NCBI RefSeq assembly: GCF_001507435.1
Contig: NZ_LMWH01000001.1
Location: 418,016 to 482,015 of the forward strand
Direction of reading: 5' to 3'
Source: Streptomyces sp. NRRL F-5122
Lineage (GTDB): Bacteria > Actinomycetota > Actinomycetes > Streptomycetales > Streptomycetaceae
Length of the DNA: 64,000 bases
Position 1 is the first letter of the stretch; every line of letters begins with the position of its first letter. Below are positions 17,304 to 26,593 of the stretch, in pieces. Under the pieces are notes generated by a model that made no database searches, was not told the DNA's origin, and saw nothing but the letters and a program-made list of their open reading frames with translations. Position numbers and translations under genes: made by a program.

Positions 17304-18470
17304 GTGACCGATCTTGGAACGCGCCCGGCGCCACCCCCCACCGGCGCCGTGCGCCGGGCCGCCCCCGCTCTGGCGGGATACGTGGCCGTCCGTGCCCTGG
17401 GCCTCGTCGCGCTCGCGCTGTGGAGCGCGGCACGCGGCAGCAGTCCGCACACCCTGCTGACCGCCCGCTGGGACTCGCTCTGGTACACCCGGGTCGCCGA
17501 GCTGGGCTACGGCTACGAGGTCCGCCTGCCCAACGGCGACGTGCACTCCGATCTCGCGTTCTTCCCGCTGCTGCCCTGGCTGGAGCGGCTCGGCGGGGCG
17601 CTGTCCCCGCTGTCCTCCGCCGACGCCGGTCTGCTCGTCTCGACGCTCGCCTCGATCGCGGCGGCCTGGGGGATCTTCGCCGTCGCCGACCATGTGTACG
17701 GCAGCCGGGCCGGCTTCTGCGCCGTCCTGCTGTGGGCAGTGCTGCCGGTCGGGATCGTGCAGTCGATGGCCTACAGCGAGTCCCTCTTCACGGCGCTCGC
17801 GGCCTGGTCGCTGTACGCGGTCCTCAGGGGCCGCTGGGTGACGGCGGGGGTGCTCGCGTCGCTGGCGGGGCTGACCCGTCCGGTGGGGGCTGCCGTGGTC
17901 GCCGCGGTCTGGGCGGCCGCGATCACCTCGTACCTACGCGACCCGCGTACGCTGCCGGCTCGCGAAGTACCGGTCCTGCGCCGGGCGCTGGGCATGGGCC
18001 TCGCCCCCCTCGGCGCCGCCGGCTACGTCCTGTGGGTCGGCCGTCGCACCGGCAAGGGCCCCCTCGGCTATCTCGATGTGCAGGCGGGCTGGCGCAACGG
18101 CTTCGACGGCGGCTACGCGTTCGCCCGTTTCGTCGCGGGCAAGTTCACCGCCTTCCCCTCGGCACTGGCCGGAGCGGGACTGATCATCGGGGTGGCACTG
18201 ATCGTCTGGCTGTTCGTGGTGTGCGTGCGGCAGCGCCAGCCGCTGCCGCTGCTCGTGTACACCGGGATCGTCACCGCACTCGCCCTGTGCGCGTCGAGCT
18301 ACTTCGGCTCCAAACCGCGTCTCCTGCTCCCTGCCTTCCCCCTGTTGCTGCCCCTGGCCCGCGCCCTCGCCCGGGTGCGTCCGTCCAGGTCGGCCGCGGT
18401 GCTCGGCGGCGTCGCAGCGGCATCGGCCGTCTACGGAGCGTTCTGGCTGAACGGCTCCGGTCCACCATGA
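17304..18470 (+). CDS. PIG-V/GT-C type membrane mannosyltransferase-like protein
   Basis: A 388-residue polytopic membrane protein. The GTG at 17304 (MTDLGTRPAPP) has a GATAAT -10 only 7 nt upstream and no Shine-Dalgarno, so it is probably leaderless. TM1 (residues 25-43) is followed by TARWDSLWYTRVAELGYG and an outward loop with acidic residues, which is the layout of GPI mannosyltransferase PIG-V-like GT-C enzymes (PF04188). About ten hydrophobic segments follow. Such enzymes transfer mannose from polyprenyl-phosphomannose to a lipid or protein acceptor outside the membrane. The bacterial acceptor is unknown. Identification rests on the RWDS-WY motif and topology. Confidence 0.78.
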   Translation: MTDLGTRPAPPPTGAVRRAAPALAGYVAVRALGLVALALWSAARGSSPHTLLTARWDSLWYTRVAELGYGYEVRLPNGDVHSDLAFFPLLPWLERLGGALSPLSSADAGLLVSTLASIAAAWGIFAVADHVYGSRAGFCAVLLWAVLPVGIVQSMAYSESLFTALAAWSLYAVLRGRWVTAGVLASLAGLTRPVGAAVVAAVWAAAITSYLRDPRTLPAREVPVLRRALGMGLAPLGAAGYVLWVGRRTGKGPLGYLDVQAGWRNGFDGGYAFARFVAGKFTAFPSALAGAGLIIGVALIVWLFVVCVRQRQPLPLLVYTGIVTALALCASSYFGSKPRLLLPAFPLLLPLARALARVRPSRSAAVLGGVAAASAVYGAFWLNGSGPP

Positions 18471-18708
18471 TCATGCGGCGACGGGCGGTGAGCGTCCGGC
18501 CAATTCCACACCAGCATTCGGTGAACGAATAGATAAGGGCCATAAAACGGGGACCCTTGTCGATCAAAGGAATTGAAGGCCGAGGGGGATCCCGATTACG
18601 GAATCCACAGAAATAAACCCGCTGTTGAGAGGAATCCCACATCACATCGTCATCACAAACCCGGTGATTCGCGGGGGTACGCACCTCACTCGCTGTAACG
18701 TCGATTGA
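18471..18708. other. AT-richer intergenic region upstream of the PAP2 gene
   Basis: This 238-bp stretch is lower in GC than its surroundings and holds no gene. The only promoter-like element is TAACGT (18696-18701), 7 nt from the GTG of the PAP2 gene. Confidence 0.5.
18696..18701 (+). promoter_or_regulatory. -10 element for a leaderless transcript (PAP2 gene)
   Basis: TAACGT is followed by CGATTGA and the GTG at 18709. There is no Shine-Dalgarno in the short gap. Confidence 0.5.
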
Positions 18709-19728
18709 GTGCGTACCGAACGAAAGCTGAGCCGTCTGGACCGGGTCTTCGCCCGGTTGGACCGTGAGCCGGAACGACCGACCCACATTGACGTGCCCAG
18801 GATGAGCCGCCACCGGGTGGTTCTCTTGTCGGCAACTCTCGCCTTCTACACGGCGATCGTGTGGGCCGTGGTCGTTTCCTCGTGGCTGGTCCGCCTCGAC
18901 TGGCAGGTCATGTTCTTCCGGCCGTACCAGCAGTGGCCGCAGATCCACGCCTTCCTCGACTACTACGTGGTGCTGGGTCAGCGCGGCCCCACCGCCGTGA
19001 TGGTCGCGGCCTGGCTGGGGTGGCGCTCCTGGCGCCAGCACACCCTCCGCCCCCTGCTCACGCTGGGGGCCGCGCTGCTTCTGCTCAACATCACGGTCGG
19101 CGCGGCCAAGTACGGGATGGGCCGACTCGGACCGCACTACGCGACCGTCATCGGATCGAACGAGATGTGGCACGGCGGCGATATATTTCCTTCGGGACAC
19201 ACCGCGAACGCCGTGGTGACCTGGGGAATCCTGGCCTATCTGGCCTCGACTCCCCGGGCGAGACGCTGGCTTTCCGCAATCTCCGCGGTGACCTCCCTCG
19301 GCGTGGGCCTGACCACGGTCTACCTCGGTACGCACTGGCTGAGCGACGTGCTCCTCGGCTGGGCCGCCGGCCTGCTGATCCTGCTGGCGCTGCCCTGGTT
19401 CGAGCCGCTGATCGCCCGTGCCGAGTCGGCCATCCTCGACCTGCGCGACCGCAGGCGCAGCAGCAGCGCCCTCCCGGTGCCCACGCCGGCCCCGGTCGGT
19501 GCGGGCAGCCTCGTCCTCACCCCGCGCAACTCCACGGAGCCGAAGGCCGAGGTCCTGGAGCCGGTGGGCGTCACCCGGTCGACCCGGGCGCCGGTCTACC
19601 TGGCCCCCGGTCCGTACACGAGCAGGGGGGAGCGCACGCCGGTCACCCCGGTGGGCAGCCGCCGCCCGCAGCATCCGGACCGGGTCTCCCGGGGCACCAC
19701 CCCCGCACGGCCCCTGGCAGGGGGCTGA
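18709..19728 (+). CDS. PAP2-family membrane phosphatase
   Basis: A 339-residue integral membrane phosphatase of the type-2 phosphatidic acid phosphatase family. The three signature blocks are K-x6-RxGPHY (KYGMGRLGPHY, about 141-151), PSGHT (FPSGHTAN, about 163-170) and HWLSDVLLGW (about 212-221), each with the His/Arg residues that bind and cleave phosphate. Six membrane segments are seen. The last 90 residues are a Pro/Arg/Thr-rich cytoplasmic tail. A likely substrate is undecaprenyl pyrophosphate or a phospholipid phosphate. GTG at 18709 is probably leaderless. The downstream hairpin at 19773 is shared with the I78 gene. Confidence 0.92.
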   Translation: MRTERKLSRLDRVFARLDREPERPTHIDVPRMSRHRVVLLSATLAFYTAIVWAVVVSSWLVRLDWQVMFFRPYQQWPQIHAFLDYYVVLGQRGPTAVMVAAWLGWRSWRQHTLRPLLTLGAALLLLNITVGAAKYGMGRLGPHYATVIGSNEMWHGGDIFPSGHTANAVVTWGILAYLASTPRARRWLSAISAVTSLGVGLTTVYLGTHWLSDVLLGWAAGLLILLALPWFEPLIARAESAILDLRDRRRSSSALPVPTPAPVGAGSLVLTPRNSTEPKAEVLEPVGVTRSTRAPVYLAPGPYTSRGERTPVTPVGSRRPQHPDRVSRGTTPARPLAGG

Positions 19729-19772
19729 GCGCCGGCGACGCCGCGGGGCCGGTACGCACGACCTCCCCGCAC

Positions 19773-19810
19773 GGCGAAGGCCCCGGCTCGCACGAGCCGG
19801 GGCCTTCGCC
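19773..19810. terminator. Bidirectional terminator between the PAP2 and I78 genes
   Basis: GGCGAAGGCCCCGGCTCG and CGAGCCGGGGCCTTCGCC pair perfectly over 18 bp around CA, between converging genes. Confidence 0.82.
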
Positions 19811-19827
19811 ATCGACGTCCCGAGCGG

Positions 19828-20043
19828 TCAGCCCTTCCAGCAGCGCCTGACCCTGCCGTCCTCGACCTCGAAGTTCAGCCGCCCGAACCGGTACTCCATG
19901 GTGATGATCGTGCCCGGCGGAAGGGAGCGGACCGTGCTCCAGCCGCGCTCACGGGCGAGCCGCTCCGCCCGGTCGGCCTCCAGGCCGACATACGACTCGG
20001 TGGAGTCGTCGGGTTCGGCTCCATGCGTGGGAATGGGTGCCAT
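19828..20043 (-). CDS. Proteinase inhibitor I78 family protein
   Basis: A 71-residue protein with the I78 inhibitor pattern: GLEADRAERLARERGW then RSLPPGTIITMEYRFGRLN and the end VEDGRVRRCWKG. The GTIITMEYR(F)xRLN core is the family signature. It has no signal peptide, so it is presumably cytoplasmic, although many I78 proteins are exported. It may protect against the cell's own serine proteases, such as the two streptogrisins 10 kb away; this link is speculative. ATG at 20043 has the -10-like TAACGT 6 nt upstream and no ribosome site, so the mRNA is likely leaderless. Confidence 0.88.
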   Translation of the reverse strand: MAPIPTHGAEPDDSTESYVGLEADRAERLARERGWSTVRSLPPGTIITMEYRFGRLNFEVEDGRVRRCWKG

Positions 20044-20368
20044 GCCGCCACGTTAGGCCGCGGTCCCGCGGCGTGGAAGTCCACAGCCGCCACTCATGTC
20101 GCGTATCCCTCTCCGGTCACGCTTCTGTCACAGAATCACGACAAGCGTTTCGGCCCCAACACCGTCACACGTACGGGGGGTTCCGCACTCACCGGACACC
20201 CCTTCGAACGCAATTCGGAGTCTGTTCGTCCGTCGCCCGAACGGTTTCGAATATTCCACCGATAGCACGGCACACGCTCCGGTCTCCCGGCTCTTTTCAT
20301 TCCGATTTCAAGACGACCGCGCCAACCGTCCGTGCATAAGAAATACACGGATCCAGCACAGAATCCCC
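20044..20368. other. Intergenic region, lower GC, no supported gene
   Basis: About 325 bases between the I78 start and the WYL regulator stop. It holds the I78 promoter (TAACGT on the minus strand, 20050-20055). Open frames here are not convincing. No terminator or RNA structure was recognised for the regulator gene. Confidence 0.5.
20050..20055 (-). promoter_or_regulatory. -10 element for a leaderless I78 transcript
   Basis: Minus-strand TAACGT is followed by 6 nt and the ATG at 20043. Confidence 0.5.
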
Positions 20369-21370
20369 CTACGCGTGCCGGGCTCGCTCCGGCGCGGCGT
20401 CCCGGCGCGAGCCCCGTTCCAGCGCCCGGGTCAACCGTTCCCGCGCCGCCGTGATCTTCCCGGTCAGTTCGGCGGGCTCCAGCACCTCGAACTCGAAACC
20501 GGTCATCAGTACATGAACCACCATCACGTCGAGGTCGGGAGCCCCGGTGAGCAGCAGGCAACTACCGTCGGTCTCCGCCTCCAGGATCCCCGCGGACGGC
20601 GAGATCCGCCCGGCCGCCTCGTGAAGGGGCACCAGCAGCCGTACGGCGGCCTGCGCGGCGTAGGCGCCGATGGAGACGCCCTTCGACACATACGCGGCCA
20701 GGTCCTCGGCCGGAGGCGTGCGCGGGGTGAAACGCGGTCCGTGCGGCGGCTTCAGGGTGATGCGGTCGGCACGGAACGTCCGCCAGTCGTCGCGGTCGAC
20801 GTCCCAGGCGACCAGGTACCAGCGGCGCTCGGTGCACACCAGACGATGCGGCTCGACCGTCCGGCGGGTCGAGGCTCCCTCGTGATCGCGGTACTCGAAG
20901 CGCAGCCGCTCCGTGTCCCGGCACAGGTGGGCGAGTTCGGTCAGAACGGCCGGGTCGACGGGTGAGGACCGGGGATGCAGCATCGGCACGGTGAAGGCGT
21001 TCAGGGCGCCCACCCGGCGCCTCAGCCGGCCCGGCAGGACCTGTTCGAGCTTGGCTAGGGCCCGGACGGAGGTCTCGCCGATCCCCTCGATGCCCTGCCC
21101 GGCGGCGGTGCGCAGGCCGACCGCGACGGCGACCGCCTCGTCGTCGTCGAGCAGCAGCGGCGGCAGTTCGGCCCCCGCACCGAGCTGGTATCCGCCGCCG
21201 GTACCCGGGCTGGCGTTGACCGGGTAGCCGAGTTCCCGCAGCCGGTCGACGTCCCGGCGCACGGTGCGCGGGCTGACTCCGAGGCGTTCGGCGAGGTCGG
21301 CTCCGGACCATTCGCGGTGGGCCTGGAGCAGGGACAGCAGGCGCAGCAGTCGTGCCGAGGTCTCCAGCAT
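20369..21370 (-). CDS. WYL-domain (YafY-type) transcriptional regulator
   Basis: A 333-residue regulator. Residues 1-60 form a DeoR-like HTH (SGADLAERLGVSPRTVRRDV with RLRELGYPV). The WYL domain is at about 140-230, with LRFEYRDHEG, RRTVEPHRLVCTERRWYLVAWDVDRDDWRTFRADRI as the ligand-binding core. The C-terminal WCX extension follows. ATG at 21370 is chosen because translation then begins at the HTH; the longer frame has no support. The 9-bp inverted repeat TTGCGGACA-N5-TGTCCGCAA lies 20-43 nt upstream, the likely autoregulatory operator. WYL regulators respond to nucleic-acid fragments or nucleotides. No obvious target gene lies next to it. Confidence 0.9.
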   Translation of the reverse strand: MLETSARLLRLLSLLQAHREWSGADLAERLGVSPRTVRRDVDRLRELGYPVNASPGTGGGYQLGAGAELPPLLLDDDEAVAVAVGLRTAAGQGIEGIGETSVRALAKLEQVLPGRLRRRVGALNAFTVPMLHPRSSPVDPAVLTELAHLCRDTERLRFEYRDHEGASTRRTVEPHRLVCTERRWYLVAWDVDRDDWRTFRADRITLKPPHGPRFTPRTPPAEDLAAYVSKGVSIGAYAAQAAVRLLVPLHEAAGRISPSAGILEAETDGSCLLLTGAPDLDVMVVHVLMTGFEFEVLEPAELTGKITAARERLTRALERGSRRDAAPERARHA

Positions 21371-21390
21371 GTCCCCGAGTCTGTCAGCCG

Positions 21391-21413
21391 TTGCGGACAG
21401 CTGTTGTCCGCAA
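21391..21413. promoter_or_regulatory. Inverted-repeat operator TTGCGGACA-N5-TGTCCGCAA
   Basis: A perfect 9-bp inverted repeat with a 5-bp spacer just upstream of the WYL regulator start (and inside the short gap to the next gene stop at 21421). Position suggests autoregulation. Confidence 0.7.
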
Positions 21414-21420
21414 GGGCGTT

Positions 21421-22245
21421 TCAGGCCGGCCGGTCCGTGGCGCTGACGGTCACCGACAGATCGTTGTCCACCGTGTAGTACGGCCAGGCCTCCACCGCGC
21501 CGTGTTCCGCCCGCACCGCGGCCCGTGGATAGCGGAAGACCGGCTTCTTGTCCGCGACGTCGTCGAGCAGCCGCGCGAGGCGCACCCGCGGCCCCTGCTC
21601 GCCGGCCGGGCGCAGCCACAGATCCCAGATGCCGGGCGCGAGCGGCGCGTACGGAACGGTGAAGCCGAAGTCCGCCGCGCTCCCGCTCACGTCGGCGCGC
21701 AGCACGGACCGGGGCCCGCCCCGCTCACGGACCTCGGCGTAGGCGTCCTCGGCGAGGCCCGTGCCGTACATCCGGCCCCGGACCCTCAACTCGCCCTCAC
21801 CGATGCGGAGCTCGCCCGCCTCGGCGTGCGGGGCACGCAGCCAGCTGCGGACGGCGAGGGTGCCCTGCCGGGTCGGGTACGGGATGCGGACGGCGATTCT
21901 CGGTGCCGTCTCGCCGGGGGCGCGGTCCACGAGGGAGCGCAGGTCGTTGCAGCCGGGCGTCAGGTGCCGGGGGGTGCCCTCGGCGAACTGCGCATAGGCG
22001 TCCCAGCGGCCCTCGGGCAGGTCGACACTGCTGGGCAGGGCCGCGCGCAACCGGCCGCCCTCGGCGGGGGTCAGCGGCAGCGCGATCTCGTCGCCGTCGC
22101 GGCGGCGCAGCAGCAGATGGGCGGGGCCCGGGTCGTCGGTGCCCCCGATGTCGAAGGTCAGCCCGCCCGCGCTGTCGGCGACGCAGTCCGCGCGCAGGGG
22201 CGCCGCGATGCGCTCACGGCCGGCCCCGGGGGCCTCGGTCATCAT
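21421..22245 (-). CDS. Unrecognised protein coupled to a glycosyltransferase
   Basis: A 274-residue protein not assigned to a family. ATG at 22245 overlaps the upstream glycosyltransferase stop as ATGATGACC, so the two are translationally coupled. The sequence alternates short beta-type stretches (AHLLLRRRDGDEIALPL, GRLRAALPSSVDLPEGRWDAYAQF, GIWDLWLRPAGEQGPRVRL) and has no signal peptide or membrane helix. It looks like two or three beta-sandwich repeats with GxWDxxL/Y sub-motifs at about 61-66 and 196-201. It may bind a carbohydrate or the glycosyltransferase product. The coupling suggests a shared complex. No catalytic motif is visible. Confidence 0.75.
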   Translation of the reverse strand: MMTEAPGAGRERIAAPLRADCVADSAGGLTFDIGGTDDPGPAHLLLRRRDGDEIALPLTPAEGGRLRAALPSSVDLPEGRWDAYAQFAEGTPRHLTPGCNDLRSLVDRAPGETAPRIAVRIPYPTRQGTLAVRSWLRAPHAEAGELRIGEGELRVRGRMYGTGLAEDAYAEVRERGGPRSVLRADVSGSAADFGFTVPYAPLAPGIWDLWLRPAGEQGPRVRLARLLDDVADKKPVFRYPRAAVRAEHGAVEAWPYYTVDNDLSVTVSATDRPA

Positions 22246-23489
22246 GCGGGGCGCCCCTTCCTCAGAGCGCCGCGCCCGGCGTCCAAAGCGGCCTGGGCGC
22301 CACCGAGCAGCGTCACCCGTGCGCGGTGCAGAGTGGCACGTCTGCGGATACCGCGCGGCGCGGTGGACAGGAACAGCGACTCGTAGCGCTCGGCGATCCG
22401 GGACGGGTCGAACCGCGCGGCGTTCCGCAGGGCCGCGGCCGCCATCCGCCGGCGCAGCGCGCCGTCGTCGATCAGCTCGAGCAGCCCCCTGGCGACGGAG
22501 TCGGCGCTGCCCGGCTCGACGAGGCGTCCGTCGACGCCGTCGCGGATGATCTCGCGCGGCCCGTGCGGGCAGTCGGTGGAGACCACGGGCAGTCCGCAGC
22601 GCATGGCCTCGACGATGGTCATGCCGAACGACTCCGTGCGTGAGGTGACGGCGGCGATGGAACCCTTGACCCACTCGGGCTCGATGGGGTGTGCGGGACC
22701 CATGAGATAGACGTGGTTGTACAGGCCGAGACGGTCGACGAGGGTGCGCAGTTCGTCCCCCTGCTCCCCGCCGCCGTAGATGCGCAGCCGCCAGTCGGGC
22801 CGTTCGGTGCGGACCCGGTCGAAGGCGGTGACCAGCAGGTCGTACCGTTTGACGGGGGCGAGTCGCCCGGCCGCCACCACCCATCGGGCCGAGCCGTCGG
22901 CGGGCGCGAGGGCCGGCGCGGGCACCGGATTGGGCAGGGCCTCGACCCGGACGCCGGGCAGCCGCATCCGGGCACGGTACGCGCCGGCGTCGGCCTCGGT
23001 GGTCGTGGTGAAGGCGTCGAGATCCGGGTAGGCGCCGCGCAGAACCAGGCGCAGCGCCTTGGAGTGGCTCTCGAGGGTGAGGTGCTCCTGGCCGACGCGG
23101 AGCGGGCCGCGCCGGATCTGGCGGGCCAGGTGCACGTTCAGGCCGGGGCGGGTGGCGACGACCACGTCGGCCTCGGTGGACGCGAGGTGCTCACCGATGC
23201 GGCGGTCGGTGAGGAGGCTGTACTGCTGGTAGCGGCCCTCCGCACGCGGAAAGATCCGCGCGGGCCTCGCCAGTTCCCCGTGACCGCGGTCGGGGCCGTC
23301 GGCGCGCAGGTCGACCAGGGACCGCAGCCGGATGCGCGGGTCCGGTGCGAAGACGGGCGCGTCGCGGTGGCGGAAGACGGAGACGATCTCCACGTCGTGC
23401 TGGTCGGCCAGTGCGGTCGCAAGGTTGTACGTCGTCCGGTTCGTACCCCCGATCCCGTACGCGTTGTGTATCAGGAAGGAGATGTGCAT
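22242..23489 (-). CDS. Glycosyltransferase family 4 (GT-B fold)
   Basis: A 415-residue retaining glycosyltransferase. ATG at 23489 (MHISFLIHNAYGIGGTNRTT) follows AGGGA. The N-terminal acceptor half starts with the Gly-rich loop GIGGTNRTTYNLA. The donor half has WVVAAGRLAPVKRYDLLVTAF (about 225-245), IYGGGEQGDELRTL and the nucleotide-sugar signature ESFGMTIVEAMRCGLPVVSTDCPHGPREI, with the E-x7-E motif. It likely adds sugars to a teichoic-acid-like or other wall or capsule polymer, by resemblance to Streptomyces poly-glycerol/teichoic enzymes. It is the first gene of a two-gene unit with the unknown protein at 21421. Confidence 0.9.
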   Translation of the reverse strand: MHISFLIHNAYGIGGTNRTTYNLATALADQHDVEIVSVFRHRDAPVFAPDPRIRLRSLVDLRADGPDRGHGELARPARIFPRAEGRYQQYSLLTDRRIGEHLASTEADVVVATRPGLNVHLARQIRRGPLRVGQEHLTLESHSKALRLVLRGAYPDLDAFTTTTEADAGAYRARMRLPGVRVEALPNPVPAPALAPADGSARWVVAAGRLAPVKRYDLLVTAFDRVRTERPDWRLRIYGGGEQGDELRTLVDRLGLYNHVYLMGPAHPIEPEWVKGSIAAVTSRTESFGMTIVEAMRCGLPVVSTDCPHGPREIIRDGVDGRLVEPGSADSVARGLLELIDDGALRRRMAAAALRNAARFDPSRIAERYESLFLSTAPRGIRRRATLHRARVTLLGGAQAALDAGRGALRKGRPA

Positions 23490-23953
23490 GCGTCCCTGGA
23501 TTCCTCGTCCGTCCCCTGTCGCTCTGTGAGACCCGGGAGTGCGGGGAACGGTTGGGCGGCCTGGCCATGTTGTGCCGCAACGGTTGCCCCATCGGTAGCC
23601 GATGGCGGGAACCTTTCGGCTGTGGAACGCATCAGGGGTGCGCACGCCGGCTGCGGTGCGCCGAGGCGGGGCGCTGTTGTCCGCCCCGGCCGGCTCGGCC
23701 CTTCGCGTCCTCCCAGACTGCCACGGCGGGGCGGCTCCTGCGCGTCGTCGGGGTGCGGCCGCCGGCCGGCGTCGCATGCTCCCGAGGTCCTGTGGCCCCG
23801 CCCGCATGTGCGCTGGGCCGGGGCGATGGTGTTCGGCGGCCGGAAAAGGGGTCGTGGGGCGCGCACAGGCCGCTCCGGAGAGGGAGGCGGGACGAGGACC
23901 CCGGCGGGCCCCGGCGTCACCACAGGACGCCGGGGCCCACCGGGCCGACAGGA
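23490..23953. other. Intergenic region upstream of the GT4 gene
   Basis: About 460 bases. It contains the terminator of the Rpf-like gene at 23906-23938 and presumably the GT4 promoter. The rest is GC-rich with only Arg/Ala/Pro-rich frames that are not credible. No RNA gene was seen. Confidence 0.5.
23906..23938 (-). terminator. Terminator after the Rpf/LysM gene
   Basis: GGGCCCCGGCGTC and GACGCCGGGGCCC pair perfectly over 13 bp with a 7-nt loop, beginning 16 nt past the stop. Confidence 0.78.
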
Positions 23954-25147
<1,194 letters not shown>

Positions 25148-25921
25148 GTGCCGCGCATGCTCGACGTCAGCGACGCCGTACGCGCCGAGATCGGCGACGA
25201 AGAAGCCGACCGGCTGCTCGTCGGAGACAACGCCCCGGGCAGTTACGACTGCACCTCATGCCGCACTCCGGGCGACTCCGAACAGGAGCGCACCAGCACC
25301 GTCCTGTTCATCGGCGACGAGACCGCCGTCCTCGCCTTCGCCCATGCCACCTGCCTGCCCTCCCAGGTCGTCCAGGTCACCGAGGAGCAGTTGCAGGGCG
25401 CCGTGCGCTCCATCACCGCCGAGGAGGGGTTCGGCACGGCCGCCCCCCAGCAGGCCGTGCTGGGCGTCACCAGCGGGCTCGTCCTGATCGCCGGGGAGCT
25501 GCATCCGGCGCTCGTCGTGGAGCCGACCGCGCCCATCGTGCGCCCGGGCTCGATGGGTGTCGGCGACGACTTCCTGCCCCTGCTCATCGAGCAGGGCTTC
25601 ATGCCGCTGACCGTCATCGAGTCCGTGCCGCCCGTACTGCACGGCTGGTCCGTGCTGCTCGCCATGGGCCAGCTGCACGCCGTGCTCCAGCCCGGTGCGA
25701 ACGGGGCCGGTCAGGTCGCCTGGTGGCAGGCGCACCAGCCGCTCCAGGTCACGGAGGGCTGGCGGGCCGCCGCCAACAAGCACCAGCAGGTGCTGATGTT
25801 CGCGGCACCGGTCGGCTCGATCGGCCGGCAGCCGCGGGAGGATCTGCTGCGGGACGCGCTGGACAAGGCCGCGGCCAACGGCAAGCTCGTCGCCGCTGCG
25901 CTGCCGCTGGCGGGGACCTGA
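25148..25921 (+). CDS. Actinomycete hypothetical protein with C2HC motif
   Basis: A 257-residue soluble protein of no recognised family. GTG at 25148 follows GAGGGAG. Residues 35-38 form CTSC and residues 66-69 HATC, a CxxC...HxxC arrangement suited to one zinc ion. The remainder is mixed alpha/beta with AVLGVTSGLVLIAGELHPALVVEP and a Trp-rich segment (QVAWWQAHQPLQVTEGW). No signal peptide or helix for the membrane is present. The gene 159 bp downstream, on the same strand, could be cotranscribed. Function unknown. Confidence 0.75.
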   Translation: MPRMLDVSDAVRAEIGDEEADRLLVGDNAPGSYDCTSCRTPGDSEQERTSTVLFIGDETAVLAFAHATCLPSQVVQVTEEQLQGAVRSITAEEGFGTAAPQQAVLGVTSGLVLIAGELHPALVVEPTAPIVRPGSMGVGDDFLPLLIEQGFMPLTVIESVPPVLHGWSVLLAMGQLHAVLQPGANGAGQVAWWQAHQPLQVTEGWRAAANKHQQVLMFAAPVGSIGRQPREDLLRDALDKAAANGKLVAAALPLAGT

Positions 25922-26079
25922 GCCTCTGACCGGTGTGCGGGTGGGCCGCCTGCGGCCGCGGCCACCCGCGCCCCCGTCGTGGCCCGGCGGGCCGTACTCC
26001 GGACGCGGGCGGCCTGCCGGCCGGACGCGCGGTTCTCCATGCCCGGACGCACCGCGTCCCGGGCCTGGCACAAGAGCGC

Positions 26080-26523
26080 GTGAAGCGGACTAATCGACCG
26101 CATCCCTTGGGCGACGGGGTCGTTGGCACCTACGTGCACGCATATGACGTCCCCCGCCGCCGGTCCTACCAGCCGGCCCCCGCCGGGCGAGCCGGCCAGG
26201 ACCCCTCCGGCTCATCGGCCACGCCGATCTACGACGCGCTCTACGACGAGTACGTCAGGTCCTTCCGGGCCTTCCCGGGCGACCGCACCGGCGAGGAGGA
26301 CATGGCCTTCACCGCCTTCGCCAACTCCCCGGTGAGCGCAGTCTCGTACGACACCGGGACGTATGCCTCACACCACGGCGCTCCTCAGCACGCCACCGGT
26401 CATCTGGCCGCCCACCACGGCCACTCGCCCATGGCGAGCGACGTCTGGCAGCAGGTGGCCCGGCACGCCAGGGGGATGCACCACGTCCCGGCGCTGCCGC
26501 CCGCACCGCGCAGGGGGCTGTGA
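26080..26523 (+). CDS. Small hypothetical protein, His-rich C-terminus
   Basis: A 147-residue protein. The GTG at 26080 (VKRTNRPHPLGDGVVGTYVHAYDV) has only a weak AAGAG site, so the start is tentative. The central segment PIYDALYDEYVRSFRAFPGDRTGEEDM looks helical and conserved; the C-terminal third is rich in His (SHHGAPQHATGHLAAHHGHS). No family was recognised. It ends just before a strong bidirectional terminator and is possibly cotranscribed with the C2HC protein. The His-rich tail may bind metal. Confidence 0.6.
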   Translation: MKRTNRPHPLGDGVVGTYVHAYDVPRRRSYQPAPAGRAGQDPSGSSATPIYDALYDEYVRSFRAFPGDRTGEEDMAFTAFANSPVSAVSYDTGTYASHHGAPQHATGHLAAHHGHSPMASDVWQQVARHARGMHHVPALPPAPRRGL

Positions 26524-26533
26524 GCCTGACACA

Positions 26534-26575
26534 ACGGGTGAGGGGCGGCTCCCGCGGGGGCCGCCCCTCACCCGT
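26534..26575. terminator. Bidirectional terminator before der
   Basis: ACGGGTGAGGGGCGGC (26534-26549) and GCCGCCCCTCACCCGT (26560-26575) pair perfectly over 16 bp, between converging genes. Confidence 0.88.
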
Positions 26576-26593
26576 GTTCCGGTGTCTCCCGGC

